Source: Muricea muricata
Lineage: Eukaryota > Cnidaria > Anthozoa > Malacalcyonacea > Plexauridae
NCBI GenBank assembly: GCA_963855995.1
Contig: OY979730.1
Location: 9,277,300-9,341,299 of the forward strand
DNA length: 64,000 bases
Direction: 5' to 3'
The notes under the pieces are model-generated. The model searched no databases and had not been told where the DNA came from. It worked only from the letters and a program-made list of their open reading frames with translations. This document shows positions 55,801 through 64,000 of this stretch, piece after piece. Position numbers and translations under genes: made by a program. Within the stretch, counting starts at the first letter, position 1, and each line of letters opens with the position of its first letter.

Positions 55801-58800
55801 ATACAATGTTAGTCGAAGTTTTGTCACAGTTTTGTTACCAAAAATTCAAAGCAGCAAAACAATATTCGAAACTCAATTTTATTATGATCATACGAACTTC
55901 AGAGCAAAATTTTCGGATTTGTTATTGACTTATTATGTGCTTGCAACCATTCTTCTTCAGTTTTGTGCAAAATTTGCAAGTGAATGGTTGCAAGAAGCGC
56001 TCATGTAGAAGCTAACATTACATAAACGCTAGAAATATATATTTCTCATTGAAAAAACGGATACAACTCCAACTTAGAATATTCCTGCCCGCAAAGGACT
56101 CTGGACCTGGGACGCCTTCCTGTCACTCACGTAAACACAGTTTGAGATGATATCTTTACTGAGACGCGGATGTCATTCATTTGCCGTTGTTAATAGTTCA
56201 GCCGCAAACGAAGAAGTTTTTGCAATTGAATAATCCCAGTAATATCTTCTTGCCAAATAAACATGCCCCCAACAAAACCTTTTCAATTTATTAGTGTTTA
56301 TTTTCACATAGTAACACCTGTCTTAGAATACACATCACTGAGGCAACGCTCGTAATCCTCTTGTTAACAGGACAGATCAAGGCAGGTGATGTTAAAACAA
56401 TTTACAAGCTATTCATTACACTACCAGCCGTGTCCAACCAATCGCAATCTACTGAGAGATTCAAAGTGATATACTGTAGTATTGTCGAATAAAAACCAAG
56501 GGAAAACAGTTGCTTCAAAAATTTACATCTTGCAAACTTGAGGTATACTGAAACATGTAAGAATCAATATTCAGATGTTGAAGCCCAACAAAAAATGAAA
56601 AAAAATCCGAAAATGAAAATAAAAGGCCCGACTAGTGCAACTTTATATTTGCAGGGACTTGTTGCGAGTTGTTAAAACGCTACTTGCATCAAGCTTGTGG
56701 ATAAAAATCTTGAACATCAACTTGCGTCAATCCTATTGACAACTTGCTGTAGACTTTTTATTATCAAGCCGGAGCAAATTATTCTAATCGGTATCCTGAT
56801 ATTGACTCGATGACTGCAAAGCAAGAAGCTTGAAGCCCATGTATCTGGTTGTGTGCAGCTTATTTGTGCAGTAATTGGTAGAATGCGTAACAAGGTGAAC
56901 AAAAAGATAAAAAATACAAGCAAGACTCCAACATACTTGTTGCAACTTGTTCGTTGCGCCACTCTTCCATCACTTGGACAAAATTTGTGGAGACACTTAT
57001 TGAAATTTTGAAGTCAAGACACATGTGCTCTTCTCAAATGATTAAAATATTCACAATTTTCATTCTCAACCCTTCCCCCCTACCTTCCCCGGTCCAATTT
57101 TGACATAATTCGAAATCCGCATGTTGGAAGCATAGGTATCTCCCCCACAACATTGAATTGGGGTGGAGGAAGGGGAGGAGGAGGAGGAGGACAAAGACTG
57201 CAAACACTAGGAACATGACATATGATCACTCATGTGTTTCAACAATTTTGTCCAAGATTGGAACTGTGCAGTACACAAGTATCATATACAGTTGAGGAAA
57301 ATCAGCTGATGAATATATTTTGAAACGATGTTTTTTTTGGGGGGGTCAGACTTTTCTTAATTAAAACAGTTTTGTTACATAGCAGAAGAACATGTTTTTG
57401 CTTGTCTGTGCTTTTCGTCTGAGTAGATTAAGGCCATAAAAATTAAGGCCACAATTTAAGGCCACAATTTAAGGCAACAGTTTATCATCTTTCCTCCGAG
57501 CTCAGCGTTCCAGTTTTATCCCAGTGCAGAGTTCCAAGCTCGTGTATGAAGGACCACAATGCATCACGGTTTAGTAAAGCGTCGCCATAAGTGACCCCAT
57601 CAAACGTCACATGAATTAGTAATGGCTATTTTTAGACGATCATGCAATATGTCGAGGGCAAGAGATAGCGAGGGGATTTACCGAAGAATGGGACGCGGTA
57701 TCCAGCTGTGGATCAACAGGACACACGTGTCGGTTTGTTTGTTGACATGCGGGGACGCATAATTATAGGATCCTAAATTACTACATTAACCCTTAATTAT
57801 ACCCAAAAGTTGTTGCGATTACAAGTAAATATGTTTGTAGCTCTAGAAGAATACAACCATAAAGACTGGAAAAAATAGTCAAAATTGCTGTAATTTATGC
57901 CAAACAAACGCTTTGTTTATATTTTGAACTTCCACGCTTAGAAAATCTGAAATACTGACCGAATATCTAACCGACTGTTAGAACATAAATGAGTATAAAA
58001 ATTCAGAGTTTCATTTCAGAAAAGTTCAAAGAAATTTGAGCATGTGTTTATATATACGTTCCTCCTTTGTTATGAGCAGAACTGATGCGCAGAAAGGACA
58101 TCTTTAACAATTTATGGATTAGCCGAATTCAATAGTATGGATTTGCCAAACGTTTTTTACAGTATGGAAATATACATGTAAAATCTAAGCAAACTTCCAG
58201 TAAAGTTCCCGCAAAGATTTCCAGTGATGAGATCTTTTATTACCTGGACGATACCCATTCGTTGAGGGGAAGGAAGCCATACCAGCGAACCAAAGCCATG
58301 CATGGGCAGCATTGTGTTGCGGAAACGATGCTTCCTATAAATCGTTCCTTATCTTTATGTCGTAAACATGTGTGGAAATCGCGAGAGGAAACATAAGGAA
58401 ACTGTTCAAATCAACATTGATTAGAAATGAAGAAGAAATTGGAGATAAATACTTTGCTAAACGACTAATTATCTATATACCGTGGGTGTCTAAGCACTAC
58501 TTGTTATTGAGAGCGATCGTGTCTTGTCCGAAGAACCACTTCTGATCTGTTGTGCGCTTTTTTACATTGACTTTGGGCTGTACGGCAAACTTTTCTAAGC
58601 GAGAGAGGGGGGAGGGGGGCACGTATTTCTATGTACCCGTTTGTTCACATTGTTTCGCATTCTACTAATGAATACTCTATGTAAAAAGAACGTTTATTAT
58701 GTATACAACTACATATTTGGTGTTTAATATCTAAATTCAGTGGTTCGCACAATGAGGGCCCCATTGAAAAACTCCTTGGAGATATGGGCTCCCTATTTAA

Positions 58801-60950
58801 ATATTATAATAAAAACAAAAAAAAAACGTGAGCGCAATCATAACTTGACTTATCCGCCGTTTAAGCTAAGCGGGCTTCGAACAACCGCCCTCGGGTTTGT
58901 TAAGTGCCTTGCAGCCTAAAGCCGATATGAGGATGTGTTCGCTTCGCTTGCTCCGGCTTGACTGATAATAACAAGTCTGCTAGCTGCAACTTCATCGATT
59001 ACTCAAAACGTGTTATCTACGAGCTTGGTGCAAGTCTACGAATTACAAGTTGTCTCAAGTCTGATTTTCACAGACTCTGTGTAACTCCATAAAGCACGCA
59101 GGCTTGATAGCTACACTGACATGACAACCAACTTGCATCAACTCTAGCTGTGGTTTTCGACTTTCTGCCTGTCAATGCACTGTCAGTGATGCCAATATAA
59201 ATACTAGTAATATAAATATCACATCTTCTGAGTCTCTGTCTTGGTAAAATTCTCCCCTCCGACATATATAGTACGTCCTATTACACAGTAACTTTACATA
59301 GCTACTGCGTGCTTCCAACGTGGGCTTTCAAGGTATTTCGGGAAAATAAATATAATAATATATTTGTCGGTCTGGAAATAAAAAAATGTAACTAATTATA
59401 ACTAACAAGTATAAATTACGCTCATTAGTCATAAATTTTCAGTCTAAATTTAGAGGGGAAAAACAGACAGTTTGAACGTGAAAAACAATTTAATCTTCTT
59501 TCAGTCCGTTTTGTCGATAAGAAATCTCTCTCAATGCTATAAATAAACGAAACTTATTTGTTGTCTGACCAAAAACTGGAACTAAAGGTGTGCAAATCGG
59601 CCAAATCCTGTCAATCTCTGGAGCTTAAAGTAATAATTAACTTCTTCATCACAAGCAAATACAGTCACACTATTTAAATCATTTTAAATTGTTTTATTTC
59701 CAAATTTGGTCGTAATTATACAAAAATTTATTATTTATACCATTTAACAAAGTTTGCAGTTACATAAATATACATACATATACAAATTATAGGTATTGGA
59801 CAACGTCGATATTCCAACAACAATGCCATTCTAAATTCAGTTTGGACATAACTTGCATTGCAAATTTATCACACGTCGTGCAACTAGTGTCAATTGTCTG
59901 CCAGCTTCACAAATGAAGATTGCAGATCTTAAGATAAATGCACTTGCATTATTTTAAAGCTGTATAGCTTTGCATACGGAAGCCATTGTATATTTGTTTT
60001 AGAAACGTGCTTTCGTAAACAAAAACCTCTTCTAAGATAAAAAAAAATACGTGCATTAACGAAAAATGCTGCCGGAACGTCTGTAATTTTAAAAAACAAA
60101 ATAGAATAAAAATATAAAAAAAAAACATAAGATATGGTTTTGTTTTTGTTCAACAAATATACAGTGACGATAACATTATATTGGTTGCCGAAATTGGATT
60201 ATTTTTAGGTCACTAGTGCCGAAGTTGCGATGATAAGTGTTTTTCTGTGAATGAGCTTTGAATAATTCACAATTTTTTGCATGTTTAAGCGCACTATAAA
60301 TAAGTATACGTAAATAAGTATTTTTGTATACAAAAATAAGCCCGAATGGAGCAGACACAAAAACCTGGTCTATTGAAAGCCAAGGCTATTGCAGTGAGAA
60401 ACCGAGCCAAAAATTTATTAACTTTAAATTAGGCTAAGTAAAAAAACCCCTAGAAATTGCCTTATGGAACTTCGATAAAACAATTTGAGTTCAAAGTTAA
60501 GTTTAAAAAATCTGTACAAGCAAAATTATCTTTCTTCAAAAGCACAAAAAGACATGCTCAAATTATAAACCTATACATTGATCCATTCAATTTAGTGCGA
60601 CCTCTTTCAAGAGAATTTTTTACTGCTATAGATATTCAAAGTCCTCTATATCTCGCTCGCAAGATCTAGATGCTCGAATATACAAGAGCTGCTATAGGCT
60701 AAATTAGGTCTAAAATCTAGATCGCGGCACAACAACGGAGCCCGGCCCAGGTTTGTTTCTAAGTATAGGATTAATTAGATAAGAGGTCTTAATAGCTTTA
60801 TGGCGTGGGTGCACATTAAAAGCTTGCGTTCAAATTGTTGTTTACAAAATGTTACCGTAGTGAGATATTATATAACTGTCTATCAGTCGAGGCATTATAC
60901 CGTATGCATGTATGATAGTTCTGTCCAAAGCAGCCGGCATACATATCGCG
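52871..60950. other. long gene-free stretch
   Basis: No supported exon on either strand. Contents seen: a 139-codon ORF without domain at 53,229-53,648; a duplicated ~50-bp block (CTTCGTAAACCT) at 54,030 and 54,165; a short GAAAAATTGCG tandem at 54,555-54,605; the dispersed GGCTTCAAAGATGGCGG repeat at ~55,455; a poly(G) run at ~55,577; CAACAAGTTG-type repeats at 56,650-56,760 and 58,970-59,150; a GGAGGAGG stretch at ~57,165-57,190; and a short AATTTAAGGCCAC tandem at 57,430-57,480. All short ORFs look fortuitous. Confidence 0.4.
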
Positions 60951-60956
60951 TTTATT
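60951..60956 (-). terminator. candidate mos poly(A) signal
   Basis: AATAAA on the minus strand, 113 nt beyond the mos stop codon, giving a short 3' UTR. A TTTTAAT word, the form of a cytoplasmic polyadenylation element, lies further down at 60,821-60,815 but beyond this hexamer, so its relevance is doubtful. Confidence 0.45.
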
Positions 60957-61068
60957 TGTGATCCATGCTCCATGGTTGCCCACCAGCTGTTATTTATGGA
61001 CTGAACAATACAATCAACCCTCATAATGCTTCTCGTGCGTTGCCATAACGACGACACGTGGATAACGA

Positions 61069-62049
61069 TCAAGTAGATGGATGATTTGCATAAAAAGTGG
61101 ATCGAATGCAGAAATCGTCGAGATCCAAAACAGGTTCGCAATATCGTTCCCATTTTTTCAAAATTTTCACGACGTCCCTCGCAGAGGGTCTCAGTTGTGT
61201 GTCCGCCTGCCAGCAGGACTTCATAAGTTCCACGTAACATTTCTCCTTGCCTTCCAAAAGTTTTTCGTCAGGAATCCTAGGTCTATGCTGGTAAGCCACT
61301 ACGGCAAATATGATAACGTGTTGGTTCTCGTGTCCGTATGGTCTTTCCCGTGTCAGCATTTGCCACAGACAAATCCCGAGCGAGTATATGTCCGCCTTCG
61401 TCGTCGGGCATTCCCCTTTCAAAAGTTCCGGAGCCCTGTATGCAAATGTACCTGTTAAGCTGGACTTGGTCGGGCTCGCTGGTCGCTCATTGTCCCCGAC
61501 ATTTTGACAACATCCGAAATCGGCAAGCTTGCACTTGTCGTACTTCGACACCAGAACGTTGCTCGGTTTCAAGTCCAAATGTGCGATGCCCTGTCTGTGC
61601 GCGAACGCTAGGCCTCGCGAGATATCCAACGCGAAATTCACCTGACGCAAGTTGTTCAGGCACTCGTCCGGACAATTGATGACCTCCTGTAAATTCTTAT
61701 CGCCGCCGTACTCTAAGATCAAGCTATGAAAGCCCCCAAGTTCCAGCACGCACAGGGCACGCACGATGTTCGGGTGACGAAAACGAAGCGTGGACGCCTC
61801 AGCCTCGAAGCTTTCCTCGGTCGCTCGCAGATTTTTAGTAGACTTATGCCATTGTTTGAGTGCATACCGTTTCCCGTTGTATTTCGCTTCGTATACCATG
61901 CCAAAACCACCGGATCCCAATAATTTGCCTACCTGCAAATGTGAACTTTGAAAATTTCTCAGTGGACGATAGTTCGTGTTGAGCGGAGTACACGGTTGCA
62001 AACATCCTTCAAATCTGGGCTCAATACGTAGGCTCTCTTTGATACCCAT
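61069..62049 (-). CDS. mos: Mos serine/threonine kinase (oocyte MAPKKK), single exon
   Basis: 326 aa in one uninterrupted exon; an in-frame TAA lies upstream (~62,103) of the first ATG at 62,049. Kinase landmarks: glycine loop GSGGFGMV (45-52), lysine in YALK (65), catalytic HLDLKPSN (157-164; Mos proteins have HLDLKP where most kinases have HRDLK), DFG 177-179 followed by CCQ, TFAYRAPELLKGE (201-213), ADIYSLGICLWQMLTRERPY (219-238) and AVVAYQHRPRIP. These tie it to Mos rather than to other serine/threonine kinases. In animals Mos phosphorylates MEK to drive MAPK activity in oocyte meiosis. The ~38-residue N-terminus is short, as in the family, and ~26 residues follow the kinase core. The lack of introns matches vertebrate mos. 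No neighbouring gene is linked to it in function. Confidence 0.95.
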   Translation of the reverse strand: MGIKESLRIEPRFEGCLQPCTPLNTNYRPLRNFQSSHLQVGKLLGSGGFGMVYEAKYNGKRYALKQWHKSTKNLRATEESFEAEASTLRFRHPNIVRALCVLELGGFHSLILEYGGDKNLQEVINCPDECLNNLRQVNFALDISRGLAFAHRQGIAHLDLKPSNVLVSKYDKCKLADFGCCQNVGDNERPASPTKSSLTGTFAYRAPELLKGECPTTKADIYSLGICLWQMLTRERPYGHENQHVIIFAVVAYQHRPRIPDEKLLEGKEKCYVELMKSCWQADTQLRPSARDVVKILKKWERYCEPVLDLDDFCIRSTFYANHPST

Positions 62050-64000
62050 TTGCGAAAAGGTTCGAGTGAATGAACTAAGCGTAAAATCGTGAACTGAATC
62101 TTAAGAGCTGTCAGTCTTGCAACCGGTAGCTTGCAGGTTGTGTCCTTTTAAAAATAATCTCCAGTTTCGCTTGCAGCCAGTGTCGAATACGACGTTCTCC
62201 TTAATAAACACAGCTGAACCGCCCCGAGATTCCACTTGTTGCTTTCATTCATTCGCGACTGTAAACTACAAATGCTTCGCTGGGCTACCCCAATCCGTAA
62301 CACACGCTGAAGATTACCTCCGCATGTACGACAGCCAATCAGAGCACGCGCTGCACAAAAGCACGATCAATTATGCAGGGCAGCGATTTCACGCACGCTT
62401 TGATCTGACGCTTGAATGCGCCCGACGTGCGGTCACTGAGGATACGGGCTCGACGTTGTAATGTTGCCAAAATACAGTACACGGATATCATAATGGAAAA
62501 ACCTGATTAGTAACACTGAGTCGTTGATGGGTAACTATGAAACCAGCTGCAGCGCCGGCCAGCAAAGGCAAAAAAGTTATTACTTAAGTAAATTCTACTG
62601 TCTCTTCCGGAAAGTGTAACTAGGCATTTCAAAAGATTGTCATTTGTATATTTATATGCCGGACAATGCGGATCAGACGAGAGGAACAAAGAAGGCCAAA
62701 GGTTTCGGAAAGCTTGCCCTGTCATAACCTGAGCAAGTTTACATGGCAGAGAAATGAAAACAGGAAAATTTCGCTCGGTTTTGCTGTCGGTAGATTGAGA
62801 CTTGTGTCAACCAAGTGTTTGTGAGAGATTTGTAACCTGACATTTTGAAGGAAATTCTATGCTACGAGCTCAATTGACAAATACTTATCGTTGACAGATA
62901 TCTTTCCTATTAACTTAAAACCATTTTTCAACTATGCTGTGTAGGCACAAAAAAAACCCAATTATCCACAACTGCTGAAATCTCTAAGACTAGGGAAATT
63001 GACCTGCATACAATTTAACAATTTACAGGTCGAAAACGGGATTGGTTCGGTTATAGGTTGGCAATTTACTGCAGAATTTACTGGGCTTCTGCTTTCGAGG
63101 CAAACGTTAAAAACGGCAAAATCTCGAAAGCGAAAAAAACCCAGCAGCTGTTCCACAATCGCTTCTCACAATACCTTGGACACGGTGACGCAAAATTCGG
63201 CCTGATCCGAAAGATAACACAAAAATTCATTGAGAAACATCAAAGAGTATTTGCAGAATCGTGCAGTTCTGCTCGCCATCAGAAAAATTAGCCATTGATA
63301 ACTGATTCCTTGTCAAGGCTGCATGCAAAGAAAAATATTAGGTTTAGATTGGAAAATCAAAACATCCTTGCATGCGAACATAAAGTATATAATGAACTTT
63401 ATATGGGCAGTATTTATATAAAAATTTAAATGACATTTTGCGATATTCTAAAATGTGGGCGGAAAAGGGAGGATTGTCGCCTATCAGTGCAAGATACGAT
63501 TTGCCATACATACGATCCTTACCATGGCACATGTGATGGAATAAACACGAGTAAAAATGTTAGATTTCAAATTTGGCCATGAGCAAAAATCTGGCATTAG
63601 CGCTCGTTTCCATACGCTAGAATGACAATCGTCCATGGCAATCGTGTCGTGTAGATAGATAAGCCTTAAACTGATTGTATATTGACTTCTGAGTTGCGAC
63701 AGTCCCTACAGTCACTGTTTTTAAACCATTTATTGCATGTATAAACATTCCTGTGCTTGATCAAACGGTCAGAGGTCCGTGCAGAGAAATCGAAAACGAG
63801 CTCATTGAAGCGTTCAAAAACAAACAGTTAAACCAAGCGGTTTATGGGCATGTTCACTGCTCCATGTACACCATATGGATTTTGCAGTGCCGTACATCAG
63901 GGAGGCGGAGGGGAGGGAGGGAAGGAGGGAATGGGGACACAATACAATCATTTAGCCATTATCATTATTTCGCAGAACCTCGTTACGTTAGTTTAGCCTG
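62050..64000. other. mos upstream region, gene-free
   Basis: No exon recognised. 62,110-62,480 is relatively G+C-richer and unique-looking and may include the mos promoter or 5' UTR. At 63,898-63,936 a run of G tracts (GGAGGCGGAGGGGAGGGAGG and on) could form a G-quadruplex. ORFs of 62-114 codons here show no domain. Confidence 0.4.

Noticed and set aside
61081-61923. Several plus-strand ORFs of 62-125 codons across the mos gene
   Set aside because: Antisense shadows of the mos coding sequence with no motifs of their own.

Overview
This is a 64 kb stretch of A+T-rich animal nuclear DNA. It shows GT-AG introns, a TTAGGG-type repeat tract, tRNA-derived SINE-like units, hAT-type MITEs and many foldback elements. 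Intron-rich single-copy genes set in young repeats, together with a single-exon mos kinase, suggest an early-branching metazoan, most likely a cnidarian. That assignment is inference; the species cannot be read from the window.

Layout. (1) 1-705: the C-terminal end of a hAT/ZMYM-type transposase-like ORF, cut by the window edge. (2) 0.7-7.2 kb: repeats, including a 333-bp TIR element, a ~510-bp interstitial telomere-like array (TTAGGG with a homogenised CTAGGG core) and a tandem array of tRNA-like units. (3) 7,301-19,640 (+): a complete 20-exon NAE1/APPBP1 gene (545 aa). Every splice junction closes in frame, and its introns are full of foldback elements and minisatellites. (4) 19.6-33 kb: no gene recognised; nested MITEs, a segmental duplication and a 1.75-kb TIR element flanked by 11-bp direct repeats. 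(5) 33,104-34,744 (+) and 39,681-43,387 (-): two convergent four-exon paralogues of a small leaderless beta-trefoil protein resembling the interleukin-1 superfamily. A dead LINE fragment and hAT MITEs lie between them. (6) 43.4-60.9 kb: no gene recognised; a 1.47-kb foldback, two opposed repeat arrays and many dispersed repeats. (7) 61,069-62,049 (-): a single-exon Mos kinase gene. (8) 62-64 kb: no gene seen.

How the genes relate. NAE1 (NEDD8 E1 regulatory subunit) and Mos (oocyte MAPKKK) are unrelated neighbours. The two trefoil genes are a duplicated pair: they share intron positions and phases (0,1,0), the M-x-F-x-S start and the three-repeat architecture. They have diverged strongly, and one carries a ~47-residue acidic tail. 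They are the most interesting content, because IL-1-family cytokines are generally regarded as a vertebrate innovation. The IL-1 assignment is a structural-pattern inference and needs profile and structure searches.
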